A DNA stretch of 64,000 nt, taken from NCBI GenBank assembly GCA_903873485.1, contig CAIQOO010000235.1, positions 1 through 64,000 of the forward strand, given 5' to 3'. This stretch comes from an uncultured beta proteobacterium. GTDB lineage: Bacteria; Pseudomonadota; Gammaproteobacteria; Burkholderiales; Burkholderiaceae_C. Both the position numbers and the translations under genes were made by a program. Below the pieces are notes generated by a model. It was not told the origin of the DNA. It ran no database searches and saw only the letters and a program-made list of their open reading frames with translations. Below are positions 25,824 through 37,600 of the stretch, piece by piece; positions within the stretch are counted from its first letter, which is position 1; each line of letters begins with the position of its first letter.

Positions 25824-27644
25824 ATGCCAAACGCCTTCAATTTCTCGGCATCTCCCTTTGATTGTTTGAACTCCACCGAGCAGCGGCTGGTGCGCAACAG
25901 CGTGGATGTGGCCTACTTTCCCAAGGGCGCAACGATTCTGGACATCGGTGCTGCACCAACCCACTTGTTTGTCATCATCAAGGGGTATGTCACCCAGCTC
26001 GATGGCAACGAAGTGCTGACCACCTACGTGCCCGATGACTGCTTTGACGGGCGCGGGCTGGTGGCCGGCAAGGTCAGCAGCCGTTTTGTGGCGGTTGAAG
26101 AGGTGGTGGCCTACCAGTTGGCCAAACAGGCAGTCAGCGACCTGATTGCCTCCAACGCGACCTTTGGTGCGTTGTTGTTTTCTGATCTGGGCAACAAGCT
26201 CCACGCTCTGTCGGACCGGCAAAACCAGCACCAGATGCAGTCGCTGACCATGGCCCGAGCGGACCAGGCGTTTTTGCGGCCAGTGCATTTTGTGGACTAC
26301 GCTACCGACATCCTGACTGTGGTGAAAATATTTCGCCAGCACCGAACATCAAGTGTGCTGGTGCGTGATGCCGCTTCGAAGCCGCCCCGGCTTGGCATAT
26401 TTACTGCCACCGCCTTGCAGCGGGCGATTCTGGATGGTCGGCCACTTGATCAATTGGCGGTCGGCGAGCTGAGCACCTTTACCCTGATCGAGGTGCGCCC
26501 GTCAGACCAGCTCGGCGATGTCATGGCGGTGATGCTGCGGCACCGGGTACACCGGGTGGTGGTGGCTGAAAAAGGCGACATCATCGGCATCCTTGAAGCC
26601 CTCGACATGTTCAGCTTTTTGGCCAACCATTCGCATCTGATCACCGAACAGATCGAAGAGGCCCCCGATTTGAAAGGCCTGAGTCAGGCGGCCGCCCAAA
26701 TCACCCGCATGATTGCCTTGCTGCACCGCGGTGGCACCCGCGTCAGCCTGATCGCCAAACTGGTGCAGCAGCTCAATGCACGTTTGTTCGAACGCGCCTG
26801 GCGGCTGATTGCGCCGGCCGATCTGGTGGCCAACAGTTGCCTGTTTGTCATGGGCAGCGAAGGGCGCGGCGAGCAGTTGCTCAAGACCGACCAGGACAAC
26901 GGCCTGATCCTGCGCGACGACTACCAGCCACCGACCGACCTGGCGGCGATTTGCCAGCGTTTTTCGGGCGCGTTGCGCGACTTTGGTTACCCCGACTGCC
27001 CCGGCGGCATCATGGTCAGCAACCCCGACTGGCGCAAGCGCCTGAGCGAGTTTGGCCAGATGACGCGCCTGTGGCTGCTGCAGCCCGACCCCGACAGCTT
27101 GATGAAGCTGGCCATCTTCATGGATGCCCACACCGTCTGTGGCGATGAAAGCCTGCTCGAAAACCTGCGCAGTGGCCTGATGCGCATCGGCACCGACAAC
27201 GACCCGATGCTGGCGCGTTTTGCCAGCGCCATCGACACCTTTGGCAGCAGCAGCGGCTGGTGGAACCGGCTGCTGGGCCTTGACAGCGCGGAGCGGCTGA
27301 ATTTGAAAAAGGAAGGCATTTTTCCGCTGGTGCACGGCATCCGCAGCCTGGCGCTGGCGCACCAGATCATGGCCACCAGCACCGTGGCACGCATCGAAGC
27401 GCTGGTGGCAGTTGGCAAGCTGCCCGCCGAACTGGGCGCCGACCTGGCCGACAGCCTGCATTTTTTCATGGGCCTGAAGTTGCAGGCCGGGTTGGCCGAG
27501 ATTGATACCGGTCGACCGGTATCGGGGGCGATTGATGTGGCGCGCCTGAGCAGCCTGGACCGCGACTTGCTCAAGGACACCTTGGGTATCGTGAAAAAAC
27601 TGCGCATTTTGCTGCACCTCCGGTTCCGGCTGGACATCCTCTGA
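25824..27644 (+). CDS. cNMP-binding/CBS-pair/DUF294 putative nucleotidyltransferase
   Basis: The 606-residue cytoplasmic protein has a Crp-like cyclic-nucleotide-binding fold (about 10-130; PTHLFVIIKGYVTQLDG), a tandem CBS pair (about 150-275; VVVAEKGDIIGILEALDMF), then a DUF294 nucleotidyltransferase-like domain with GSEGRGEQLLKTDQDNGLI (about 350; GS...D.D motif) and the DUF294 C-terminal helical domain. This architecture resembles bacterial GlnD-like regulators that may modify partner proteins in response to adenylates. A longer in-frame extension overlaps the previous gene and is rejected; MPNAFNFSAS at 25824 is the family start. It shares a TGATG junction with the exonuclease-like gene and lies upstream of the acetate symporter. 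Confidence 0.82.
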   Translation: MPNAFNFSASPFDCLNSTEQRLVRNSVDVAYFPKGATILDIGAAPTHLFVIIKGYVTQLDGNEVLTTYVPDDCFDGRGLVAGKVSSRFVAVEEVVAYQLAKQAVSDLIASNATFGALLFSDLGNKLHALSDRQNQHQMQSLTMARADQAFLRPVHFVDYATDILTVVKIFRQHRTSSVLVRDAASKPPRLGIFTATALQRAILDGRPLDQLAVGELSTFTLIEVRPSDQLGDVMAVMLRHRVHRVVVAEKGDIIGILEALDMFSFLANHSHLITEQIEEAPDLKGLSQAAAQITRMIALLHRGGTRVSLIAKLVQQLNARLFERAWRLIAPADLVANSCLFVMGSEGRGEQLLKTDQDNGLILRDDYQPPTDLAAICQRFSGALRDFGYPDCPGGIMVSNPDWRKRLSEFGQMTRLWLLQPDPDSLMKLAIFMDAHTVCGDESLLENLRSGLMRIGTDNDPMLARFASAIDTFGSSSGWWNRLLGLDSAERLNLKKEGIFPLVHGIRSLALAHQIMATSTVARIEALVAVGKLPAELGADLADSLHFFMGLKLQAGLAEIDTGRPVSGAIDVARLSSLDRDLLKDTLGIVKKLRILLHLRFRLDIL

Positions 27645-28303
27645 TGGCCAGTCTGTTGTCATCCAAACCCTGGCTGCAGGCGATCAAGCGCAGGTGGCAG
27701 ATTTACCGCCTGGCAGACCCGGCTTTTCGCTTCATGTTCGAGTCGGCACCGCCCAACGAATGGGTGACGCTGGACTGTCACACCACCGGAATGGACTTGC
27801 TTGAGGACGAGATCATCTCGATCGAGGCGGTGCGCATCACTGGCAACCGCATCATGACCAGCGAACGGCTGGAGTTGCTGGTGCGCCCGCAGCGCGCGGT
27901 GTCTGCCGAGAGTGTGCGCATTCACCATCTGCGCGAGCAGGATCTGGCAGACGGGCTGCCGGCCGATGAGGCGATGAAACGTCTGATGCACTTTGTTGGC
28001 AGCCGTCCGCTGGTAGGGTATTACCTGGAGTTTGACCTTGCCATGCTGAACCGCGCCATCCGGCCGCTGCTGCGCATTGAACTGCCACAGCCCGCCATTG
28101 AGGTTTCCGGCCTGTATTACGACTACAAAATGGGGCAACAGCCATCGCACCGGCAACATGGTGTTCCGATCATTGATCTTCACTTTGCCAGCATGATGGA
28201 TGACCTGGAACTGCCGCTTGATGTGCATCACGAGGCACTGAGCGAGGCGGTGCGGGCGGCGCTGGCGTTTGTCAAGCTGCGCCAGTTGCGGGGCGAGGCA
28301 TGA
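27644..28303 (+). CDS. DnaQ-like 3'-5' exonuclease-fold protein with altered catalytic residues
   Basis: 219 residues. The RNase H-like exonuclease fold is seen in VTLDCHTTGMDLLEDEIIS (motif I), VGYYLEFDLAMLNR (motif II) and HHEALSEAVRAALAFVK (motif III). In the DEDDh family motif I is DxE and motif III HxAxxD; here they read Asp44-Cys-His46 and His196...Glu201, so two of the four metal-binding acids are changed. It may be inactive or use a modified site. Its ATG overlaps the stop of the cNMP/CBS gene (TGATG). The same pairing with a DUF294 protein upstream of actP occurs in other betaproteobacteria as far as I know, suggesting a regulatory rather than repair role. Confidence 0.75.
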   Translation: MASLLSSKPWLQAIKRRWQIYRLADPAFRFMFESAPPNEWVTLDCHTTGMDLLEDEIISIEAVRITGNRIMTSERLELLVRPQRAVSAESVRIHHLREQDLADGLPADEAMKRLMHFVGSRPLVGYYLEFDLAMLNRAIRPLLRIELPQPAIEVSGLYYDYKMGQQPSHRQHGVPIIDLHFASMMDDLELPLDVHHEALSEAVRAALAFVKLRQLRGEA

Positions 28304-28444
28304 AGCTAAGCTTGCCAAATATAAAAAGCCATAGGGATTGCTACCTGTGTAAAAGCCACAACGCGGCAGCGCAAATGTTGGCATCTTGAACCGGAGGTAG
28401 CCATTTGATCTGAAAACGAAAATAAACTGCAACCGGTTTTTTGG

Positions 28445-28461
28445 GCGGCTGTTTTAGCCGC
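28445..28461 (+). promoter_or_regulatory. Small hairpin in the leader of the DUF485-actP unit
   Basis: GCGGCT and AGCCGC pair around a GTTTT loop, 31 bases before the ATG of the DUF485 gene. No T-run follows. The 188-base spacer holds nothing else I can name except AAGGA before the start. Confidence 0.3.
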
Positions 28462-28491
28462 GATGTCAAATTTTAAAAAAAGGATTACGCC

Positions 28492-28812
28492 ATGAGTGGT
28501 GAAATGTATGAGTCGATGCGGGTCAATCCGAAGTTCCAGGAGCTGGTCGAAAAGCGCGGGCGGTTTGCCTGGACGCTGGCGACGATTGTGCTGGTGTTGT
28601 TTTACGGTTTCGTGCTGATGGTCGCTTTCAGCCCGGCCACTCTGGGCAAGCCGCTCAGTGAAGGCGGGATGTTGACGGTGGGGGTGGCCGTTGAACTTTC
28701 CCTGTTCATTTTCTTTTGGGTGCTGTCGTTTGTTTATGTGAAGCGCGCCAATGGCGAATTTGACAACCTGACACAAGAGATCATCAAGCAAGCCCGAAAG
28801 GACAACAAATAA
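28492..28812 (+). CDS. DUF485 (YjcH-like) inner-membrane protein
   Basis: The 106-residue protein has two hydrophobic helices ([18 protein letters not shown] and a second around [19 protein letters not shown]) and the DUF485 pattern [21 protein letters not shown] at the N-terminus. The family is almost always encoded directly before the acetate symporter actP, and here the stop and the actP start overlap in TAATG. It probably supports assembly or activity of the symporter; no enzymatic role is known. AAGGA precedes the start. Confidence 0.88.
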   Translation: MSGEMYESMRVNPKFQELVEKRGRFAWTLATIVLVLFYGFVLMVAFSPATLGKPLSEGGMLTVGVAVELSLFIFFWVLSFVYVKRANGEFDNLTQEIIKQARKDNK

Positions 28813-30485
28813 TGCGCCGCCTTACTCACTTTATCAGCGCCCTGGGGCTGCTTGCCCTGTGCGCCATGGCCTTTGCCGGCCCGCCAGTTGAAGGTGCCCT
28901 CGAAAAACAGGCCACCAACTGGCATGCCATCATCATGTTCTGCATCTTTGTGGCGCTGAGCATGGGCATCACCTACTGGGCTTCCAACCGCACCAAGTCC
29001 ACCTCTGACTTCTATACCGCTGGCGGTGGCATTACGGGCAGGCAAAATGGTCTGGCAATTGCCGGCGACTACATGTCGGCTGCCACCCTGCTGGGCCTGA
29101 CCGCGCTGGTCTATGGCAGCGGCTTTGACGGCTACCTCTATATGCTGGCCTTCTTTGCCGGCTGGCCGATCATCTTGTTTTTGATGGCCGAGCGGTTGCG
29201 CAACCTGGGCCGCTTTACTTTCTCCGACATCACCGCCTTTCGGCTTGATGAAGGCAAGGTGCGCACCATGGCGGCGATTTCTTCGCTGACGGTGGTTTGC
29301 TTTTACCTGATCGCCCAGATGGTTGGTGCCGGGCAGTTGATCCGGCTGCTGTTTGGCCTGGACTACAACATCGCCATTTTCGGCGTCGGCATTTTGATGA
29401 TGGTCTATGTCACCTTTGGCGGCATGGTCGCCACCACTTGGGTGCAAATCATCAAGGCCTGCATGTTGCTCGCCGGTGGCACGCTGGCGATGATGTTGGC
29501 CTTTAGCCAGTTCGGCTTTTCGTTCACCACCCTGATGGAGAAGGCCACTGCCGTGCATAAGCTTGGCTTCAAGCTGATGACCCCCGGCAGCCTGCTGGCT
29601 GACCCGGTCAACGCCATTTCACTGGGCCTGGGCCTGATGTTTGGTACCGCCGGCCTGCCGCACATCCTGATGCGCTTTTTCACCGTGACCGATGCCAAGG
29701 AAGCACGCAAGTCGGTGCTGTATGCGTCGGGCATCGTGGCCTACTTCTTCAATGTGATCTTTTTGATGGGTCTTTGCGCCATCATCATCGTTGGCCAGAA
29801 TCCGTCTTACTTTGAAGGCGGCGTGATTGGCGGCAAGCTGATTGGCGGCGGCAACATGGTCGCCATGCACCTGGCGCAGGCCGTCGGCGGCAACATGCTG
29901 CTCGGCTTTATGGCGGCGGTGGCTTTTGCGACGATTCTGGCGGTGGTGTCGGGCCTGGCGCTGGCCGGTGCTTCGGCGATTTCGCACGACCTCTATGCCC
30001 GCGTCATCAAGAAGGGCAAGGCCACCGAAGCTTCTGAAATCCGCGTTTCCAGAATGGCCACCATTGGCCTGGGCTTTGTCGCCATTATTCTGGGCATCGC
30101 TTTCGAGAAGCAGAACGTCGCCTTCATGGTCGGCTTAGCCTTTGGCGTGGCGGCTGCCGCCAACTTCCCGGTGCTGGTGCTGTCGATGTTCTGGAAGGGC
30201 CTGACCACCCGTGGCGCGCTGTTTGGCGGCTATGGCGGGCTGGTATCGGCGGTCGCCTTTGTGGTGCTGTCCAAGTCGGTGTGGGTGGATGTGCTGGGCA
30301 ACAAGCTCGCTGTCTTCCCGTACTCGCAGCCAGCCCTGTTTGCCATGCCGATAGCCTTCTTGCTGGCCTACATCTTCTCGACGAGTGATTCAAGCGCCCG
30401 GGCCAAGCTCGAAATTGATGCCTTTGATGACCAATATGTGCGTGGTCAGACCGGCTTTGGCTCGTCAGGAGCCAGCAAGCACTGA
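28812..30485 (+). CDS. actP: Cation/acetate symporter ActP
   Basis: The 557-residue solute:sodium symporter carries a cleavable-looking N-terminal signal ([13 protein letters not shown]), as ActP proteins do, and about thirteen membrane helices. Landmarks are [60 protein letters not shown] and [20 protein letters not shown]. It imports acetate and other short carboxylates such as propionate or glycolate. The propionyl-CoA synthetase gene 15 kb away could use its substrate. The upstream cNMP/CBS/nucleotidyltransferase and exonuclease-like genes may regulate uptake (inference). A strong terminator follows. Confidence 0.92.
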   Translation: MRRLTHFISALGLLALCAMAFAGPPVEGALEKQATNWHAIIMFCIFVALSMGITYWASNRTKSTSDFYTAGGGITGRQNGLAIAGDYMSAATLLGLTALVYGSGFDGYLYMLAFFAGWPIILFLMAERLRNLGRFTFSDITAFRLDEGKVRTMAAISSLTVVCFYLIAQMVGAGQLIRLLFGLDYNIAIFGVGILMMVYVTFGGMVATTWVQIIKACMLLAGGTLAMMLAFSQFGFSFTTLMEKATAVHKLGFKLMTPGSLLADPVNAISLGLGLMFGTAGLPHILMRFFTVTDAKEARKSVLYASGIVAYFFNVIFLMGLCAIIIVGQNPSYFEGGVIGGKLIGGGNMVAMHLAQAVGGNMLLGFMAAVAFATILAVVSGLALAGASAISHDLYARVIKKGKATEASEIRVSRMATIGLGFVAIILGIAFEKQNVAFMVGLAFGVAAAANFPVLVLSMFWKGLTTRGALFGGYGGLVSAVAFVVLSKSVWVDVLGNKLAVFPYSQPALFAMPIAFLLAYIFSTSDSSARAKLEIDAFDDQYVRGQTGFGSSGASKH

Positions 30486-30503
30486 GCCTGCGCTGCTCGT
30501 TTC

Positions 30504-30539
30504 AAAGCCCTGGCGGGTTGCCCCGCCAGGGCTTTTTTT
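30504..30539 (+). terminator. Rho-independent terminator after actP
   Basis: AGCCCTGGCGGG (30506-30517) pairs perfectly with CCCGCCAGGGCT (30522-30533) around a 4-base loop, followed by a run of seven T. It ends the DUF485-actP unit just before a convergent gene. Confidence 0.93.
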
Positions 30540-30574
30540 ATCGGCAGCACCAAGCGGGTCTGAACCCGGATGTG

Positions 30575-33500
30575 TCAGTTTTCCAGCAGCCGCTCAAACT
30601 CGGCCAGTGGCACCGGGCGGCTAAACAGATAACCCTGGTAGGTCTTGCAGCCATGCTGGCGCAGAAAGTCCAGTTGGGCCTGGGTTTCCACGCCTTCGGC
30701 GATCACGTTCATGCCCAGCGTGTTGCCCATGGTGATGATGGTCTGGACGATGGCTGCGTCATTCGGGTCGGCGCTGATGTCGCGCACAAACGACTGGTCG
30801 ATCTTGAGCTGGTCCAGCGGCAGGCGCTTCAGATAGGCCAGCGACGAGTAGCCGGTGCCAAAGTCATCCATTGAAAAGGTCAAGCCGAGTGACTTGAGCT
30901 GGTGCATTTTTTCGATGGTGTCGGCCACATTGTGGATGACGATGCTCTCGGTCAGCTCCAGCTTCAGGCGGCTTGGGTCGATGCCGCTTTGCTCGACGAT
31001 GTGTTTTGTCATGGCGACAAAATCGTCTTGCCGGAACTGGCGCGCGCTGACATTCACCGCCAGCTTCAGGTCGCGGCTGACCGGGTGTTTTTCCCATTCT
31101 TTGAGCTGCGCGCAGGCGGTTTCCAGCACCCAGGCACCAATCGGCAAAATCAGCCCGGATTCTTCGGCCAGCCCGATGAACTGCAGCGGCGACACCAGCC
31201 CACGCTGCGGGTGCTGCCAGCGAATAAGAGCTTCGGCGCTGAGCACTTTGCCGCTGGCATCGACCTGTGGCTGGTAATAAAGCTGGAGTTCATGGCCCGG
31301 CAAGGCATGGCGCATCTCGGCCTCGAGCTTGATGCGCTGCTCCAGTGCGGCCTGCATGGCCGGGTCAAAAAAGCGCACCGTGTTGCGGCCCTCGGCTTTG
31401 GCGCGGTACATCGCGGTGTCGGCACGCTTGAGGATTTCTTCGGCGTTGTCGGATGGATCCTGGTAGGTGGCTACGCCAATGCTGGCCTGGCTGTGGTACT
31501 CGATCAGACCAAGCTGGTAGGTCTCGCGCAAGCTTTGCAGGATTTTTTCGGCCACCAGCTCGGCGCGCGATGCTGCCTCGTTCAGTTCCGGCCCCAGGTC
31601 TTCGAGGATGATGATGAATTCGTCACCGCCCTGGTGTGCCAGGCTGTCCTGGTCGCGCACACAATTTTTCAGGCGGCGCGCCACTTCAATCAGCAGCAGG
31701 TCGCCCGCTTCATGGCCCTCGGTGTCGTTGAGCAGCTTGAAGTTGTCCAGGTCAATCAGCAGCACGGCACCACAACTCTTGCGCCGGGCGCTGAGTGCTA
31801 CCGCCCGGTGCAGCCGGTCAAGCAGCAGGCGGCGGTTGGGCAACTGGGTCAGCGGATCAAAAAAAGCCAGGCTGTGGATTTTGGCCTGCGCCTCCTTGAG
31901 CGGCGAGATGTCGGTGAAGGTGGAAACAAAGTGGCTGATCTGGCTGGCCGAGTCGAGGATCGGCGAGATCGTCATCCATTGCGAAAAATCGGTGCCATCC
32001 TTGCGGCGATTGATGATTTCGCCCTTCCATTGGCCGTGGCGCGCCAGGTTCTCGCGCATCACCACAAAAAGCGAATCATCCTGGTGCGGTGAGTTCAGCA
32101 GCGACGGCTTGTGGCCGATGGCTTCTTCGGCGGTAAAACCGGTCAGCGCGGTAAATGCCGGGTTGACCCGCACGATGGTGTCTTGCATGTCGGTCACCAT
32201 CATGCCCTCCTGGGTATTCTCGAACACGGCAGCGGCTTGTTGCAACAGGCTTTCAGCGTGTTTGCGCTGGCTGATGTCACGGATAAAGACAAAGTGACGA
32301 TCCTGCTCGGCCCAGTAGTTGGCGCTGACTTCGGCATCCCACAGTTCGCCGTTTTTGCGCCGATGGCGGGTTTCAAACAAGTCGCTGCCGGTTGATTTGA
32401 TGCGCTGACTGCGGCGTTCGACGACCTCCGGCGATTCTTCTGCATCCAGATCAAAGATATACATGCCCAGCAATTCTTCGCGCGAATAGCCTGACATGGC
32501 AGCATAGGCGTTGTTCACCTCCAGCAATTGGCCCTGCATGTCAGTAATCCAGAAGCCGTCGAGTGCGGTGGCCAGAATCGCCTGGTAGGTCTGATTGCTG
32601 GCTTTGATCTCGATTTGCGCCAGATGGTGCGCCGTGATGTCGCGGCTGATGCCCAGGATGCCAATCGCCTCGCCTTGGGCAATGTTGAACGGTGTCTTGA
32701 TCGTTTGCAGCAGTGCCTGATGGCCATCGGGATAACTCACCCATTCTTCGTTCTGGCGCATTTCGCCACTTTGCAGCATTTTTTGGTCCTGCTCGCGAAA
32801 GAAGCTGGCGGTCTTGGTGTCAAAAAAATCAAAATCGGTCTTGCCAATCTGTTCGTGCTCGGCGCGCCCGGCAAAAGCTTCAAATGCCTTGTTGCAGCCA
32901 AGGTAATGGCCGCTGGTGTTCTTGAAAAAGATCAGGTCAGGAATGCTGTCGATGACCCGGCGCAGCAAGGCTTTTTCGCGTGCCAGTGCCATTTCTGCCA
33001 GTTGGCGCTCGGTGATGTCGAGCATCATCACGCCAAACTGGCCGGGGCGTGTGCAAAATGCGCTGACATCAAAGTATTTGTTCAGGGCGGCGCTGTAGCT
33101 TTCAAACATGGCAGCCTCGCCGGTCAGGGCCACATGTCCATAGCGCTCGATCCACACCGGCTCGGTTGTCGGCAACACCTCCAGCACCCGTTTGCCAATC
33201 AGGTTGTCGGCGCGCAGGCCGGTCATGGCTTCAAAAGCCGGGTTCACCGCCACAAAGCGGTAGTCAACTGGTGTGCCCGCCTCATTGCAAATGATGTCAT
33301 GCACCGCAAAACCGCTGCGCATCTCGGTAAACAGGGTGCGAAAGTCGGCTTCACTTTTGGCCAGTTTTTCCCGCTCGGCCACCAGTGTGTCGAGCATGCT
33401 GTTGAACTGGCTGACCAGGCTTCTGAATTCTCTGACCGGGCTGATTGACGCAAGCGCAATGCGGTGTTGCAGGTCACCGTCGCTGACCGCTTGCGTCACG

Positions 33501-34605
33501 GCAACACCGATCTGCAGCGGGCGCACCAGATAGCGTCGTGCCAGCCACAGCAGCAGCAGTGTGAACAGCAGGGTGCCGCCAGCCAAGAAAGAAGCCTGGC
33601 GGCGGGCTTGCACCATGTCAGCCTGCATGGCTGCGGTTGGAATACCCACCGAGACCACCCAGCGGGTACCCTCGACCGGCACCACGGCGTACAAGCGCGC
33701 GATGCCATCGGCTTGCGATGTGGCCTGAAAAAAGCCCAGGCGCTGCTTGACTGCCTGGCTTGCCTGGGGAAAACCGCTGCGGTTCACGCCGACCCATTGG
33801 CCCGGGTCGCGTGATCGCGCCAGGATTACGCCATCGTCGTCAAATACCGTGCTGATGGTGTCTTTGGGCCAGTGGCTCAAGCTGCTTTCATTGAACGGGC
33901 TCAGCCGCGCCAGATCAATCCAGGCGGCAATGTGACCTTGCACGCTGCCGCTGTTGTCCAACAGGGGCAAGCTTTGGGGCAGTACCCAAAGACCCGACAG
34001 AAAGCTTTTTTGCGCCCGCCCGAGCCGAAACTGTGGCGATCCGGCGGGATAAGCCGCACTGAGTGGCGCTGTCAGTGCCGGGCGATTGGCCACTGTGCCT
34101 AGGAGGCTGTCGGACTTGAGTGGGCAACCTATTGATTCCAAACAACTTTTCATATTATGAAATATTGAAATATCTTTATAAATCAACGACTTAGTGATCA
34201 AGTCCGACAGCCTCCTAGCGCACTGCACACCAGCTTGCCATCGGTGGTGGTGGTGGTCAGCGCAGTAAACGCCGGGTGCGATTGATGGTAGTCGCCAAAT
34301 ACCGGATCGCAGCGCGTGATGTCAAGCGCGCGAACATTGGCGCGCGCCGCCAATGTGCTCAAAAACTGCTGCGTGTCACCGAGCTGACTCTCCAGCGCAT
34401 GGGCTGCAATCTGGGCCAGATTCATGGCAGCCGATTCGCTGCGCGCCACAATCCGCTGGTTCTCATCTTGCAGTTGCGTCAGCAAAAAAAACAGCAAAGG
34501 CAGCAACAGCAACAGTGACAAAGTGGCAAGAACAGTGCCAATCGGCCAGCCGGTGGAGCCAGCGTTGCGGCCGGTGCTGCGGTTCAGGTTCATGGTGGTG
34601 GTCAT
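30575..34605 (-). pseudogene. Membrane Cache-HAMP-PAS(x4)-GGDEF-EAL protein, split by a ~112-bp insertion
   Basis: The N-terminal piece starts at 34605 (MTTTMNLNR), with a membrane helix and half a periplasmic sensor domain. It runs into the insertion at 34218 and stops after CSALGGCRT. The frame resumes at [12 protein letters not shown] with the rest of the sensor, a second membrane helix, HAMP, four PAS domains, GGDEF (intact, RDQD inhibitory site) and EAL ([23 protein letters not shown]). Removing 116 bases (element plus one CTAG) leaves exactly 1305 codons, so the insertion alone breaks the gene. Its ATG overlaps the upstream diguanylate cyclase stop (ATGA). The large C-terminal piece could still be made from an in-frame ATG inside the element (34153), but would lack the first membrane anchor. 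Confidence 0.85.
34099..34218. mobile_element. MITE-like element with CTAG target duplication
   Basis: The ends are CTAGGAGGCTGTCGGACTTG (from 34099) and its exact complement ending at 34218. The matching terminal repeats run to 21 bases including the CTAG. The interior (~75 bases) is A/T-rich and has no coding capacity. CTAG flanks both ends (34099-34102 and 34215-34218); the uninterrupted gene would contain it once. Non-autonomous elements moved by IS5-family (YTAR duplication) or IS630-type (TA within CTAG) transposases fit; no transposase is in the window. Confidence 0.85.
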
Positions 34606-37600
34606 ACGGTGTGGTGGTTGTCGCCATGAAAGCGCACCCGGTTGCGGCCAGCATCCTTGGCATGGTACATGGCAGCATCGGCCCATTTCAGAATGTCAAT
34701 CTGGCTGCTGTGGTGGTTGACAAACAGCGCCACGCCCAGGCTGGCCGAGCAGTGATGTTTGATCGTCCTGTCAGGCAAGCCTTCATGCAAGACGGTCAAA
34801 AGATAGGGTTCAGCCAGCACCAGCCGGATTTTTTCGGCAATGGCGCTGGCCTGCTGCCTTGATTCGGCGCGGTCGGTTCCCAGCTCGCCAAGCATCACGA
34901 CAAACTCGTCGCCACCGATGCGCACCACGCTGTCCATTTCGCGCACACAGGCTTTCAACCTGTGCGCCACCTCAATCAGCAGCAGGTCACCGGTTTCATG
35001 ACCGTGTGTGTCATTGAGCGGCTTGAAATTGTCCAGGTCAAGGAACATCAGGGCCGCATAACGGCCGGTGCGAGCGCTGCTGGCCATGGTCTGGGTCAGC
35101 CGATCATTGAGCAGCCGGCGATTCGGCAGTTGCGTCAGCGGGTCAATAAAGGCCAGTTGGCGCACCTGGTCTTCCATCATTTTGCGCTCGGTCAGGTCAA
35201 TGTCGAGGCAAAAAAGCTCCAGCGGTCCGGCCACCGGATGCAGCAGCGCGTGGCTGGAAAAAACCGGCACGGCCGCGCCGTCTTTGGCTTTAAGCAGCAA
35301 CTCGCCCGCCGGTATCGCCTGCCCGGTTGCCAGCATTTGCGCCATACCGGCTGCTACGCCGTCGCGCATGACGGCGGGAATGATCAGGTCCAGCAGATTG
35401 CTGCCCAGCGCTTCTTCGGCACTGTAGCCATAGAGCTTTTCTGCCGCCTTGTTCCAGAAGGTCACGGTGCCATCCATGGCATAGCCCTGCACCGCCACAC
35501 CGGCAATGTCTTCCATGGTTGAGCGAAAGCGTGCTTCGCTGACGCGCAGTTTCTGCGTTGTCAGGTGCTTTTCGATGGCGATGCTGGCCAGTCTGGCAGA
35601 TTGCTCCATCAGCGCCACATCAGCGGGCTCGGGCGATTGCGCATCCGGGTGGTAAATGGCAAAGCTGCCGATGACACGCCCATTGGCCGCGCAAATCGGC
35701 TGCGCCCAGCAACAACCCAGCCTGGCCCTGGCTGCGAGGTGCTTGAAGGCATCCCAATACGGATGCGTGGCGATGTCTTCCACCACAACACGCCGACCGG
35801 TAACGGCCGCTGTGCCGCAACAGCCGACACCCGGACCAATTTCAAGGCCATCGAAGGCTGCAGTGAAGAAATCTGGCAGGCTCGGGGCAATACCCCGCTC
35901 CAGGTGACGACCATCGTGGCTGATCAAGAAAATGCTGCACCGGGTGTTGAGTTGCAGTTGCTCAACACCGCTGACCAGTGCTTCAAGAATAAGCGCCAGC
36001 GGCAGATCGCTGGCCACCAGCTCAAGGATGTGGTTGCGGTGCTGCTCGTGCCGGGCGGCCTGTTTGAAGTCGGTGATGTCGGTGTGGGTAATGACGGCAC
36101 CCTCGGGCTTGCCTTCACCCAGTGGCACCACCGTCATCGAAAACCAGCGCAACTTATGTGGCGAATTGCAGGGGTATTCAAGGCTGAAGCGCGCCATGTC
36201 ACCGTCTAACACGGCCTGGATGCCGTGGTGTGCCGCAACCGCTTCCGGGTTTTGTGCCTCGGGGGTGGTCACGCATGCGGCCAGGTAGTTGCTGCCGATG
36301 CCAATATGCGGCGCGGCCAAGCCGGTGCTGTTGTCTTGCAAAAAGCGTTGCCAGTTATTGTTGACCGCCAGAATGATGCCTTGGGCATCGACCACGGCGA
36401 TTTCAGCGGGGAGGGAATTGAGTACCGTGCTTTTGAAAGCTTGGCTTTTCTTGAGTGCCGTTTCAGCCCGCATGTGCTCGCTGATGTCGATAAAGGAACA
36501 CAGCACCTGCTGCAGGCTGCCGTCCGGGTTGAACTGGGGTTTGGCGGTCACTTGCAGCCAGACGCGGTCTTGCGTGCCGGGCCGAAACACCCCCATCACC
36601 ACGTTTTCAACCGGCAAACCGGTGGCTATTGCTTGTGGCACCGGATGGGTTTCCCCCGGGAACGGCGAGCCGTCCGCGTGGATGACGTTCCAGCTCGCAT
36701 CGAGTGAGGTTTTGCCCAGCAACTGGTCTTCGCTCAGGCCCAGCAACTTCAACGCCAGCGGGTTGCACATCAGAATTTCGGACGTGGGCGACTGAATCAG
36801 CACCCCGGCTTGCAAGTCGAGCACCAACTGGCGGTAATGCCGGGCACTCTCGGCCAGGGCGGTTTCGCGCTCGGCTAAGGTTTGCAGCAGGCGGTTGAAG
36901 CCGCCGACCAACTCGCCGATTTCGTCTGGGCGTTGAATCGGCAGCGCTGGTGGCACCCGATCACCCTCGGCGAGCGTTGCCAGCGTCCTGGCGGTGGCCA
37001 GCATCGGTGCCAGTTGGTGGCGCAGCAGCCACCAGGTCAGGGCACCGGCCAGCAGCGTCAGGGCCAGCGTGATCAGCAGCAGGCGTTGCTGCAGGGCGCG
37101 GATGGGGGCAAAGGCTTCTTCGGTCGGCAGTACCGCCGCCACAATCCATCCCACATCGGGCATCCCTTTGTTCGATACCAGCACCTCGACCTTGCGCGGG
37201 TTGACCAGAACGGCTGACCCGTCAAAGCCGTTGATAGACCGGTCAAGCGTCGCGTTAAAACCGGGTGGTGGCAGTTGCTCCATGACACGAAACTTGTCGG
37301 TGGCCGCAACGATCAGGCGTTGCCGGGGTGCCACCAGCAAGTAACCGCCGGTTTGGCCATAACGGTTGGCAAACACATTGTCCAGAAAGCTCGGCCGGCC
37401 CAGGTCAATCACACCCGACAGGGCACCGATGACCTGGCCCTGGGCGTTGCGAATCGGTGCCGTCAGGCCAAACACCGGGGCACGCAGCTTTTTACCCAGC
37501 ACCACCTCGCTGATCGTCGTTTTGGCCTCTTTCAGCGCGGTCGCCACAGCCGGGATGTCAAGGTAATTCAAACCGACCCGGTCCGCTGTGCGGGGTACTT

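Noticed and set aside
28306-28400. Possible ninth copy of the dispersed repeat
   Set aside because: It shares only short pieces (AAATATAAAAAGCCATAGGG) in the wrong order, below what I would call a match.
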